From: Crocinitomicaceae bacterium
GTDB lineage: Bacteria > Bacteroidota > Bacteroidia > Flavobacteriales_D > Crocinitomicaceae
Reading direction: 5' to 3'
DNA length: 64,000 bases
Assembly (NCBI GenBank): GCA_002709305.1
Contig: PAQM01000006.1
Location: 351,841 to 415,840 of the forward strand
A model generated the notes under the pieces. The model worked only from the letters and a program-made list of their open reading frames with translations, was not told the origin of the DNA and ran no database searches. Shown here piece by piece: positions 33,116-42,279 of this stretch. The translations under genes were made by a program, and so were the position numbers. The first letter of the stretch is position 1, and every line of letters begins with the position of its first letter.

Positions 33116-34930
33116 ATGTTAAAAAAAAGGAATAAGAAAACTAAGCTATCTAAAAACAGTATAAAGGAAGTAAAAAAAATTTTTTCTTACCTAAAACCAT
33201 ACCGATATCTATTTTCTTTAGGGTGGATTTTTCTTGTTATATCTAGTTCTATTGGATTATTGTTTCCAATAATAATGGGACAATTATTAGGTTCCGGATC
33301 AGATCAACCTTCCTCTATGGATGGTGTTCTTAAAATGATTAATCTTAGCAATCTAACAACTTATGCAATTGCTTTATTTATAATTTTTGCAGCCCAATCT
33401 CTCTTTTCATTTTTTAGAATTATAATATTTACAAATGTCACTGAAAATACACTTAAAGATATTCGAAAAGATGCATTTGAAAAATTAATATATCTCCCAA
33501 TGGATTTCTTTAATAAAAATAAAGTAGGCGAATTAACTAGTAGACTTTCTGCTGATATTGAAAAATTACAAGAAACGATGCGAACAACAATTGCCGAATT
33601 TTTTAGACAAATTGTTATGATTATAGGTAGTGTTTTTTTCTTAATATACATATCCCCAAAACTAGCTTTAATAATGCTATCTACTATACCTATAATAATA
33701 ATCACAGCAGTATTTTTTGGACGTTTTATAAGAAAATTATCAATACATGCTCAAGATGAATCTGCTAAATCAAATTCAATAATTGAAGAATCATTAATGG
33801 GCATTTCAAATGTAAAATCATTTACCAATGAATTATTTATGATTAATCGATATATAAAATCCATAAATCATATTCGTGCTCTCAATATTAAAAGTGGTTT
33901 ATGGAGAGGTATTTTCGTTTCTTTCTTAATATTTTGTATGTCTGGTGCAATAGTAGTAGTTGTTTGGCAAGGTTTGTTGATGACTCAAGGAACATATCCA
34001 GAATTATCTCGTGGAGATTTTTTCACATGTATGCTTTTAACAATAATGATGGGTATTTCATTCGGTGCTGTACCTGATATGTATTCTAGCATTCAAAAAG
34101 CAATAGGAGCTTCAGAAAATCTAATGAACATTATAGGTTCTAAAAGCGAGAAACAAATATTAAACGGAAAAGAAAAACCAGACATTACTGGTGAAATAAG
34201 TTTCAAAAATGTATACTTTAATTACACACAAAGAGACAATATTGATATATTAAAAGATATTAGTTTCAATGTAGACCAAAATCAAACAATTGCATTAGTT
34301 GGACCATCTGGCTCTGGTAAATCAACAATAGGATATTTACTACTAAATTATTATCCTATTTTAAAAGGTGAAATTCTTTTTGATAACATTGACATTTCAA
34401 AAATTGACACAGAGCACTTACGTTCTCAAATAGCAATTGTACCTCAGGAAGTTATACTTTTTTCTGGCTCTATAAAAGAAAATATAATATATGGAAAACT
34501 AAATGCAACAGATGATGAAATAATCGAAGCAGCAAAAAAAGCAAATGCATGGGAATTTATCGTGAAATTTCCTGATAAACTCAATACCGAAGTTGGAGAT
34601 CGCGGAATTCAATTATCTGGAGGACAAAAACAAAGAATAGCAATTGCTAGAGCAATTTTAAAAAACCCTAAAATTTTAATTTTGGATGAAGCCACATCAT
34701 CATTAGATTCAAAATCTGAAAATTTAGTTCAAGAGGCATTAAACAAGTTGATGGAAGGTAGAACTTGCTTTGTTATTGCTCATAGATTATCAACAATAAA
34801 AAAAGCTGATAATATCCTAGTTTTGTCAGATGGAATAATTAAAGAAGAAGGTAAGCATAATGAATTAATATCTTCTAAAGGTATTTATGCAAACCTAGTA
34901 AAACTGCAAAATGTAAATAACAAAAGTTAA
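33116..34930 (+). CDS. ABC exporter, fused membrane and ATPase domains
   Basis: 604 residues from ATG 33116 (a GTG at 33095 would add 7). The N-terminal half is a type I exporter membrane domain with six helices (ABC_membrane), containing the MDFFNKNKVGELTSRLSADI coupling-helix region. The C-terminal ATPase has Walker A GPSGSGKST (about residues 396-404), Q-loop IVPQEVILFSG, signature LSGGQKQR (about 500) and Walker B ILILDEATSSLD (about 519-530), then the AHRLST H-loop. MsbA-like half-transporter acting as a homodimer; the substrate (lipid, drug or peptide) cannot be told. It diverges from rpmH. Confidence 0.92.
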   Translation: MLKKRNKKTKLSKNSIKEVKKIFSYLKPYRYLFSLGWIFLVISSSIGLLFPIIMGQLLGSGSDQPSSMDGVLKMINLSNLTTYAIALFIIFAAQSLFSFFRIIIFTNVTENTLKDIRKDAFEKLIYLPMDFFNKNKVGELTSRLSADIEKLQETMRTTIAEFFRQIVMIIGSVFFLIYISPKLALIMLSTIPIIIITAVFFGRFIRKLSIHAQDESAKSNSIIEESLMGISNVKSFTNELFMINRYIKSINHIRALNIKSGLWRGIFVSFLIFCMSGAIVVVVWQGLLMTQGTYPELSRGDFFTCMLLTIMMGISFGAVPDMYSSIQKAIGASENLMNIIGSKSEKQILNGKEKPDITGEISFKNVYFNYTQRDNIDILKDISFNVDQNQTIALVGPSGSGKSTIGYLLLNYYPILKGEILFDNIDISKIDTEHLRSQIAIVPQEVILFSGSIKENIIYGKLNATDDEIIEAAKKANAWEFIVKFPDKLNTEVGDRGIQLSGGQKQRIAIARAILKNPKILILDEATSSLDSKSENLVQEALNKLMEGRTCFVIAHRLSTIKKADNILVLSDGIIKEEGKHNELISSKGIYANLVKLQNVNNKS

Positions 34931-34934
34931 ATTA

Positions 34935-35147
34935 CTATTGAGGAGTACAAGTTTTAAATAAATCACCAATAGTACCTTTACTACAAGCATCAGCCGCATT
35001 TCTTCCTCTATATGTTTCTGTAGTATAAGTTGGATTACCACCTATACCGTTATAATCAACACATTCACATGTATATTCTTTTCCACATGAAAATAAGCTA
35101 AGTGATATTACAAAAAACAATATAAAAGCCTTAATTTTTTTTAACAT
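34935..35147 (-). CDS. Small cysteine-containing lipoprotein
   Basis: 70 residues. A lipoprotein signal peptide with lipobox LFSC (Cys 21) precedes a mature part of 50 residues holding four more cysteines (CECVDYNG, DACSKG and FKTC), enough for two disulfides. No named domain is recognised; short lipoproteins of the CECVDYNG type occur in Flavobacteriia. The gene starts 35 bases downstream of the DUF819 gene on the same strand, and ends 5 bases from the convergent ABC exporter stop. Confidence 0.65.
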   Translation of the reverse strand: MLKKIKAFILFFVISLSLFSCGKEYTCECVDYNGIGGNPTYTTETYRGRNAADACSKGTIGDLFKTCTPQ

Positions 35148-35181
35148 AATAATTATTTTAGTTAACTATAAACTTACAAAA

Positions 35182-36816
35182 TTATGGTGACACTACACGC
35201 ATAATTTCAGCACAGATAATTGCTCCATAAGTTCCTAGGGCATATCCTAAAACTGCTAATAATGCTCCAACACTAGCTAATGAAGGATGGAATGCAGATG
35301 CAACAATCGGAGCAGATGCAGCACCTCCAATATTAGCTTTTGAGCCAACTGCGACAAAGAAAAATGGAGCTTTAATCAATTTTGCTATAACAAACAAAAT
35401 GAAAATATGAACAAGCATCCATATAATACCAACTAAAATTAATTGGGGTTCTTCTATTGCTTTTTCTAATTCCATTTTCATGCCAATTGTAGCAACCAAA
35501 ATATATATAAATATACTTCCTATCTTAGAAGCACCTCTTCCTTCGTACCTTCTCAGTTTAGTAGCAGATAAAATTAACCCCCCAGTTGTAGATATAACAA
35601 CCAACCAAAAAAATGAACCTGAAAATGGCGAATCCTTACCCATAATACTAGCAATAAAATCAGACATTGCAATACCAGCATAATGAGCAAATGCAACTAT
35701 ACCAAATGTTATACCAATAATGACCATATAATCTGTTAAAGTTGGATTTTTTTCGGAGACACTTTGATATTTAGTCATACTTTTCTTTAAATTTTCAATT
35801 GATGAAGTATCGGCTTTTAACCATTTATCAAATTTTTCTGAACGTGCAGCACCCCATAGTAAAAATGCCATCCATAGATTTGCTACAACAATATCAACTG
35901 TTACCATTTTACCATAAAAATCAGGATTATATTTATATGTTTCAAGCATTGCTGCTTGATTTGCTCCACCACCAATCCAACTTCCAGCCAACGTAGAGAA
36001 TCCTCTCCAAGCAGCTTGATCTCCTATACCACCAACAACATCAGGGTCAATAAAAGAATAGATAAAAATAGCTATTGGACCACCAACTATGATACCAAAA
36101 GTAGCAGTTAAAAACATTATAATTGCTTTAGGTCCAAGATTAATTATTCCCTTAAAATCAATACCTAATGTCATTAATATCAATGCACCCGGTAATAAAT
36201 AATTCTTTGCCATTGGATAAAGGCTTGAATATTCTTTTGAGATTAATCCAAAAGAATCTAAAATTGCGGGAATTAAATAACATAATAATAATGCTGGAAT
36301 AAACATGTAAAACTTTTTCCATCTTTTAGAATCAATACTTGATGTATAAAATATCAATGCTAAAACAATTGCTAGTAAACCAAAAACAATTGTATCTGAA
36401 ACAAATGTAGGTCGATCTCTATAATCAATTTTCAAAGTTAATTTATCATTACCATTAGATTTAAATTGAAGTAGATTTCCACCCCTATACATTGATGCAG
36501 ATATCAAGAAAGAGGAATTAGCTCCTTTAATCAAAAAGGGAGAAAGCGTATTAACCTTATAACTTTTTTTAGAATCACCCTTAGTAAAAATAATAAGAGC
36601 AGAATCAATACCTCTATCATTAAAATCAATTGAATTAAAATCAACTAATATGTCTTCTTCTGCTTCAATTACTAAATCTTTTTCTAAAGAAATATTGATG
36701 TATTCTATTTCTCCTATATCTAATTCTTGAACTGCAAGACTATCCATTACTTGGAACTCTTGCGCATAAGATAAACATGAAAATATTGATATAATAAAAA
36801 ATAGAAATATCCTCAT
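35182..36816 (-). CDS. DUF819 family membrane protein with N-terminal periplasmic domain
   Basis: 544 residues. A signal peptide (MRIFLFFIISIFSCLSYAQ) and a soluble beta-rich region of about 110 residues precede the membrane part, which begins near residue 142. The membrane part, with about ten helices, is a DUF819 (YjcL-type) domain: FSTLAGSWIGGGANQAAMLE, KANIGGAASAPIVASAFHPSLASVGALLAVLGYALGTYGA. The symmetrical glycine-rich motifs suggest an inverted-repeat transporter of the CPA/BASS superfamily type; the substrate is unknown. DUF819 proteins usually start directly with membrane helices, so the N-terminal domain is an extra. Next to it lie two POT peptide transporters on the same strand. 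Confidence 0.85.
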   Translation of the reverse strand: MRIFLFFIISIFSCLSYAQEFQVMDSLAVQELDIGEIEYINISLEKDLVIEAEEDILVDFNSIDFNDRGIDSALIIFTKGDSKKSYKVNTLSPFLIKGANSSFLISASMYRGGNLLQFKSNGNDKLTLKIDYRDRPTFVSDTIVFGLLAIVLALIFYTSSIDSKRWKKFYMFIPALLLCYLIPAILDSFGLISKEYSSLYPMAKNYLLPGALILMTLGIDFKGIINLGPKAIIMFLTATFGIIVGGPIAIFIYSFIDPDVVGGIGDQAAWRGFSTLAGSWIGGGANQAAMLETYKYNPDFYGKMVTVDIVVANLWMAFLLWGAARSEKFDKWLKADTSSIENLKKSMTKYQSVSEKNPTLTDYMVIIGITFGIVAFAHYAGIAMSDFIASIMGKDSPFSGSFFWLVVISTTGGLILSATKLRRYEGRGASKIGSIFIYILVATIGMKMELEKAIEEPQLILVGIIWMLVHIFILFVIAKLIKAPFFFVAVGSKANIGGAASAPIVASAFHPSLASVGALLAVLGYALGTYGAIICAEIMRVVSP

Positions 36817-36858
36817 ATTAAAAATATTAATAATTGATTATAAGCACATTGAAACAAA

Positions 36859-38910
36859 CTACTTAACTCCGTGCATCAACCTATTAACAACTTTGGTAAG
36901 AGCCACACCTAACAAACCAAGACCAATAGGAATAACTGTGAATATTAAGAAAAAGGTCGTCATATCATAATGTTCTGTGATTTTCTCAATCTTACCACCA
37001 AGAATACCGGCAAGTTTATTCCCAATTGCAACTGCAATATACCAAATTCCAAACATCATAGCTATCATACGTCCAGGAACCAATTTACTCACATAAGAAA
37101 GTGCTACAGGAGATAAACAAAGCTCTCCAAGAGTGTGAAATAGATAAGCTAATACAAGCCATATAAGACTAACTGAACCTGTTTTTGCTCCTGGCTCTAT
37201 AGCCGTGGATCCAAATGCTAAAGCACCAAAACCAATTCCGAGTAGAATTAATCCAAGACCATATTTTGATGCAGCACTTGGATTATACTTACTTTCCCAC
37301 CACCTAGAAAATAATGGAGCAAATGCAATAATAAAAAGTGAATTTAAAATTAAAAACCAAGTTGCAGGAATTTGAACTTCATTTTGTTTTAACTCTTTAA
37401 CTGTAGCAGGTATAATACCTGTTTTTGAATTATTTTCTCTTGCCTTTTCTCTTATATTATTTTCTTTATCTTTTGATAAATATATAAACTTACCCTTCTT
37501 ATTGACATCTAAAATAGATACAGCATCTCCTTTTTCTAATTTAACAGGCTCTATTAATGTTGTTGAAGCAGATAAAGTAGGCTCATCATCTTCTATTTCC
37601 TTTTGTATTTCTTCTGTAACTACTGTTTCAGTATATTCTCCTGGTTGTACTTCTGTCTTTATTAAATTATAAGAAACTACATATGAACTTGAATTTAAAT
37701 CACGATTAATCATCCAAAATACAATGATCCAAATAATTATAAAACTTGATCCTAAAATCATATTTGCTAATTTAAATCTTTGAAAAGTCTGTTTAAATAA
37801 TTTGAAAAGTACCCAAGTAATAATTCCAATAGGAACAACCATTATCAAGATATTAATTACAAGAAATACGTAATAATAGTTTCCGGTCATAACTCTATTT
37901 GTAAAGTCCTTAGCAAATACAGTCATTGAACCACCAGCTTGTTCAAAACTCATCCAAAAAATAACAGTCATAATTGCAAAAACAACAATGGCTATCATCC
38001 TATCTCTTGTAATCTTAGGGTATCTGATGATTCTAGAAATAACTAACCAGAAAAATGCAAAAAGCCCTACAAGTATATATTTATTTGAATAATCGACATC
38101 TCCAAATTCAAGAATATTTATACCTGCAATTTTTGATAACGGATCGTTAATTACCCAAGTAACACCAATAATAGAACTAAGAACAACTAATATCTTATCA
38201 AAGACTGTGAAAGGATTTAATCGATCTCCTTCAAATTCTAATTTAGAACTTTCATTTTTTTCAGTTTTAGGGTCTGGTTTTTTACCAATATCACCAAAAA
38301 TATTTCGACTAAGATAAAATTGCATCATTCCCATCAACATGAATATTCCAGCTAAACCAAATCCATAACTCCATCCAACTTTTTCACCAATATAACCGCA
38401 AAGTAAAATACCTAAGAAGGCACCAGCATTAACACCCATATAGAAAATTGTAAAAGCTCCATCTTTCTTTTCTGGAGTATCTTTATACATTCGAGAAATA
38501 ATAGAGGTCATATTAGGTTTAAAGAAACCATTTCCAACTATTAATAAAGCTATACCTATGTATAGAAAGATATGACTAGACTCTATTGCCATAGAAGCAT
38601 GCCCCAAAGTCATAATTATGGCTCCAATAATCACAGCCCTTTGATAACCCATATAATTGTCTGCTATATAGCCTCCTATAATAGGAGTAATATAAACTAA
38701 AGCAGTATATGTACCATATAACGCCATGGCATGTTCTATTGGCCATTCCCATCCGCCTAGACCGAATGCACTTATTAAAAATAGGACCAATAAAGCACGC
38801 ATACCATAGTAGGAAAAACGTTCCCACATTTCTGTAAAGAAAAGAACAAATAATCCGGATGGATGACCCAATACTGTTGATTTAAAAATATCTGAATTTT
38901 GATTTGACAT
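36859..38910 (-). CDS. POT family proton-coupled peptide transporter with a large internal insertion
   Basis: 683 residues. Near the N-terminus TEMWERFSYYGMRALLVLFL contains the ExxERF motif that couples proton and peptide transport. Further POT features are GGYIADNYMGYQRAVIIGA, NAGAFLGILLCGYIGEKVGWSYGFGLAG and HTLGELCLSPVALSYVSKL. Compared with the neighbouring paralogue it has an extra block of about 170 residues (about 341-512) between two conserved helices: two additional membrane helices followed by a charged soluble region of about 110 residues. It probably imports di- and tripeptides across the inner membrane. It lies 39 bases after the second POT gene, probably in the same operon. Confidence 0.9.
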   Translation of the reverse strand: MSNQNSDIFKSTVLGHPSGLFVLFFTEMWERFSYYGMRALLVLFLISAFGLGGWEWPIEHAMALYGTYTALVYITPIIGGYIADNYMGYQRAVIIGAIIMTLGHASMAIESSHIFLYIGIALLIVGNGFFKPNMTSIISRMYKDTPEKKDGAFTIFYMGVNAGAFLGILLCGYIGEKVGWSYGFGLAGIFMLMGMMQFYLSRNIFGDIGKKPDPKTEKNESSKLEFEGDRLNPFTVFDKILVVLSSIIGVTWVINDPLSKIAGINILEFGDVDYSNKYILVGLFAFFWLVISRIIRYPKITRDRMIAIVVFAIMTVIFWMSFEQAGGSMTVFAKDFTNRVMTGNYYYVFLVINILIMVVPIGIITWVLFKLFKQTFQRFKLANMILGSSFIIIWIIVFWMINRDLNSSSYVVSYNLIKTEVQPGEYTETVVTEEIQKEIEDDEPTLSASTTLIEPVKLEKGDAVSILDVNKKGKFIYLSKDKENNIREKARENNSKTGIIPATVKELKQNEVQIPATWFLILNSLFIIAFAPLFSRWWESKYNPSAASKYGLGLILLGIGFGALAFGSTAIEPGAKTGSVSLIWLVLAYLFHTLGELCLSPVALSYVSKLVPGRMIAMMFGIWYIAVAIGNKLAGILGGKIEKITEHYDMTTFFLIFTVIPIGLGLLGVALTKVVNRLMHGVK

Positions 38911-38949
38911 AACTATTTATTTAAAAAGTTTTATAATTCTTACCATTAT

Positions 38950-40311
38950 TTATTTAACCACCCCATCGATATCCTCAGCACCATGTGTTAAAGCCTTAAG
39001 CTTATTTAAGATTAACATTACTAGAAAACCTATTAATATTGTAAATACAGCGATCCCAGTAAAAATAATATATTCACCCAAAGACTCTGACCACTCTCCC
39101 AATAAACCTGCCAATTTACTACCGAATCCTGTCATAGCGAAATAAACCCCCATCATTATAGAGGCATATTTTATTGGAGCTAACTTGGTAATAAATGAAA
39201 GTGCAACGGGCGATAAACATAACTCTCCTATAGTATGAAAAAGATAGGCTAATACAAGCCAATACATTGCAGAATAACCAGAGCTATTATATTGAGCAAC
39301 GGCTCCAGTCATAAAAAAGAATCCCGCTCCCATAATTATTAAACCAATTATCATTTTAAATAACGAAGATGCTTCTTTTCCTTTTATCTTTCTTCTTGCC
39401 CAAAACCCTGCGACAAAGGTTCCAAAAATTACAATAAAAAGTGCATTTAAAGATTGAAACCATGTTGCAGGTATTTCATATCCTAGCAACATTCTATCTG
39501 TTTTTGTTTTAGTATATATATTCATTAATCCTCCGGCCTGTTCAAAAGCACCCCAAAATAATATTACAATTAAAAATGAAAGTAATAGAACAACTACACG
39601 ATCTTTTTCAACCTTATTTAGAGGTTTTTTAAATGCGTCTAGATCTGATTTTTCTTTAGATTTTCCTAGAAAGTTCCCGACATGCTCAAGATGTTTTTGA
39701 CCAACAGCATATTGAACTAAACCTAAAAACATACCTAAACCAGCTAAACCAAAACCATAATGCCAACCATGAACCTCTCCTACATATCCTACAATTATAC
39801 TAGCAAGAAATGCACCAATATTTATACCAATATAAAACAAAGTGAAACCTTTATCTCTTCTTACATCTCCTTTAACATAAAGACCACCAACCATCGTTGA
39901 AATATTTGGCTTTAACATCCCTACTCCAATAACAATCAAAACTAATCCAGAATAAAATGCCCAAATTTCTTCTATTGCTAATATACTGTGACCAAAAAGT
40001 AATAATATACCACCTAAATAAACTGATTTTTTCTGACCAAGAATTTTATCTGCAATAATGCCACCAGGAATAGACATAACATAAACCATCATTGTATACC
40101 AACCATATAAGGCAAGTGCCTCACCATCAGTCCAACCTAATCCTGGATTTTCTGTGTTTTCTGAGGACTGCGAAACTAAATATAAAACTAGAATTGCACG
40201 CATTCCATAATAAGAAAATCTTTCCCACATTTCAGTAAAGAACAAAACAAATAATCCTACTGGATGCCCAAATAACTGTTTTTGGGACAATAAATTATTC
40301 TCGTGGCTCAT
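38950..40311 (-). CDS. POT family proton-coupled peptide transporter
   Basis: 453 residues, about twelve helices. TEMWERFSYYGMRAILVLYL gives the ExxERF motif; GGIIADKILGQKKSVYLGG, NIGAFLASIIVGYVGEVHGWHYGFGLAG and HTIGELCLSPVALSFITKL align with the downstream paralogue, but without its internal insertion. It likely imports short peptides with protons. It is the first gene of a likely operon with the longer POT gene, and diverges from an M1 aminopeptidase that could supply its substrates; the start codons are 77 bases apart. Confidence 0.92.
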   Translation of the reverse strand: MSHENNLLSQKQLFGHPVGLFVLFFTEMWERFSYYGMRAILVLYLVSQSSENTENPGLGWTDGEALALYGWYTMMVYVMSIPGGIIADKILGQKKSVYLGGILLLFGHSILAIEEIWAFYSGLVLIVIGVGMLKPNISTMVGGLYVKGDVRRDKGFTLFYIGINIGAFLASIIVGYVGEVHGWHYGFGLAGLGMFLGLVQYAVGQKHLEHVGNFLGKSKEKSDLDAFKKPLNKVEKDRVVVLLLSFLIVILFWGAFEQAGGLMNIYTKTKTDRMLLGYEIPATWFQSLNALFIVIFGTFVAGFWARRKIKGKEASSLFKMIIGLIIMGAGFFFMTGAVAQYNSSGYSAMYWLVLAYLFHTIGELCLSPVALSFITKLAPIKYASIMMGVYFAMTGFGSKLAGLLGEWSESLGEYIIFTGIAVFTILIGFLVMLILNKLKALTHGAEDIDGVVK

Positions 40312-40388
40312 GAATTAAAATTATAAGTTGTGAATGTAATAAAAAAATGAAGAAAAAAATTATATTTACCACTCCCATTTATCACAAT

Positions 40389-42275
40389 ATGAATAATATA
40401 TTTCTAAGTATTTTATTGTTTACGCTGTCTTTGTTCTCATTTTCAGCCTATACAAACATTAATCATTATAATCCTTTATTTAAAAGTCAAAACATTTTTG
40501 ACCAACACACATACTCAAATTACTTAGTGATCAGTACAAATCATCTGCACTTAGATTTAATTGTAAATTTCGAAAACAATACAATCACTGGAGTTGCTAG
40601 ACATCAAATGAGCAAGAGTAATACTTCTAAAGCAATTTTTGACATTAAAAATTTAAATATTCAAAAAATAACATTAGGAAAAGAGATAGAAATAGAAACA
40701 ACTTTTACTATTGGAAAAAATGACAAAATTAAAGGCGCACCTTTAATCGTAAATATTAAACCAGGAACAGAATATATTAATATTTATTACCAAACTAATA
40801 AGGAGAATGAAGCTTTAGATTGGTTAGAACCAGAATTGACAGCTGGTAAAAAATATCCATACCTATATACACAAGGTCAAGCAATTTTAACTCGATCTTG
40901 GATTCCAGTCCAAGATACACCAATGAATCGAATTACATATTCAGCAGATATTAAAGTTCCTAAGAATCTTCTTGCTTTAATGAGTGCAGAAAATCCTAAA
41001 GAAAAAAATCCAAATGGTAAATATCATTTTGAAATGAAACAAGCAATTCCCTCTTATCTTATAGCGCTTGTAGTTGGAGACATTAAATATACTCCACTTG
41101 GAAAATTTAGCGGGGTATACTCTGAACCAGAACTAAGTAAACAATGTAAATATGAATTTGTAGACATACCAAAGATGATAAAAACAGCTGAAAATCTATA
41201 TGGAAACTATCAATGGGATCAATTTGATATAGTAATACTTCCTTATTCCTTCCCTTTTGGAGGCATGGAAAACCCTAGATTAACTTTTGCTAATCCTACT
41301 TTAATAGCAGGTGATAGAAGTTCAATCTCTGTTATTGCTCACGAACTTGCTCACTCATGGTCGGGTAACCTTGTAACCAATGCTACGTGGAATGACTTTT
41401 GGCTAAATGAAGGTTTCACAGTTTATTTTGAAAATAGAATAATGGAAGCAATGTACGGTAAAGAAATTGCCGATATAAATGCTGTAATAGAATTTCAAGA
41501 TTTGCTAACATCAATTGAAGACATAGAAAAAAGTGAACACCCTGAAGACAGCAGACTAAAACTTGAATTAGATAATAGAGATCCAGATGATGGTATGACA
41601 GACATTGCATATGTTAAAGGAGCTTTCTTTTTAAGAACACTAGAAAGTATAGCTGGACGCAATAAATTTGATAAATTTCTTCAAGGCTATTTTAATAGTT
41701 ACGCATTTAAAACAATTACAACTGAATCATTTATTCAATATTTAAACAAAAATCTTCTTGAACCTAATAAAATAACTTTTAACACTAATGAATGGATATA
41801 TGGTAAAGGTTTACCTGAAAACTGTATAAAAATAAATTCAAAACGCCTAAACAAAATGGAAAATTGGGCTCAGGAAATTAATTCTGGGGGAAAAGTATTT
41901 AAGAATAAAAAAATTAAACGCAGTGATTTTGTGACACAAGAATGGTTAGTTTTCATTCGGAAACTATCTTCAGAATTAAATATAAAAACATTAAATCAAA
42001 TTGACGTTCAATTAAAGTTCAGCTCTAAAGCAAATGATGCTATTAAATCACAATGGTTTATATTAAATGTTAATGCAGGCAACAAAAAAATAAGACCCTA
42101 TTTAGAAAAATATCTAATTAAAATTGGCAGAAGGTGGTACATAGAATCAATTTATAAATCATTAATGGAATCTAGATTAATAGATGACCAAAAATTCGCA
42201 AAAGAAACTTTCAATAAGGCTAAAAAAGGATATCATTACATATCCAAAAACACAATTGAAAAAATTGTCAACTAA
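40389..42275 (+). CDS. M1 family metallopeptidase (leukotriene A4 hydrolase-like aminopeptidase)
   Basis: 629 residues from ATG 40389, which starts a signal peptide (MNNIFLSILLFTLSLFSFSA); ATG 40347 would add 14 residues before it. The M1 core shows PFGGMENPRLTF (exopeptidase GxMEN motif, about residues 291-302), the zinc site HELAHSWSGN (about 318-327) with its third ligand in WLNEGFTVYFE, and a C-terminal armadillo-like helical domain as in LTA4 hydrolase. It releases N-terminal amino acids from peptides in the periplasm or outside the cell. It diverges from two POT transporter genes, which fits a peptide-use role. Confidence 0.92.
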   Translation: MNNIFLSILLFTLSLFSFSAYTNINHYNPLFKSQNIFDQHTYSNYLVISTNHLHLDLIVNFENNTITGVARHQMSKSNTSKAIFDIKNLNIQKITLGKEIEIETTFTIGKNDKIKGAPLIVNIKPGTEYINIYYQTNKENEALDWLEPELTAGKKYPYLYTQGQAILTRSWIPVQDTPMNRITYSADIKVPKNLLALMSAENPKEKNPNGKYHFEMKQAIPSYLIALVVGDIKYTPLGKFSGVYSEPELSKQCKYEFVDIPKMIKTAENLYGNYQWDQFDIVILPYSFPFGGMENPRLTFANPTLIAGDRSSISVIAHELAHSWSGNLVTNATWNDFWLNEGFTVYFENRIMEAMYGKEIADINAVIEFQDLLTSIEDIEKSEHPEDSRLKLELDNRDPDDGMTDIAYVKGAFFLRTLESIAGRNKFDKFLQGYFNSYAFKTITTESFIQYLNKNLLEPNKITFNTNEWIYGKGLPENCIKINSKRLNKMENWAQEINSGGKVFKNKKIKRSDFVTQEWLVFIRKLSSELNIKTLNQIDVQLKFSSKANDAIKSQWFILNVNAGNKKIRPYLEKYLIKIGRRWYIESIYKSLMESRLIDDQKFAKETFNKAKKGYHYISKNTIEKIVN

Positions 42276-42279
42276 ATAG

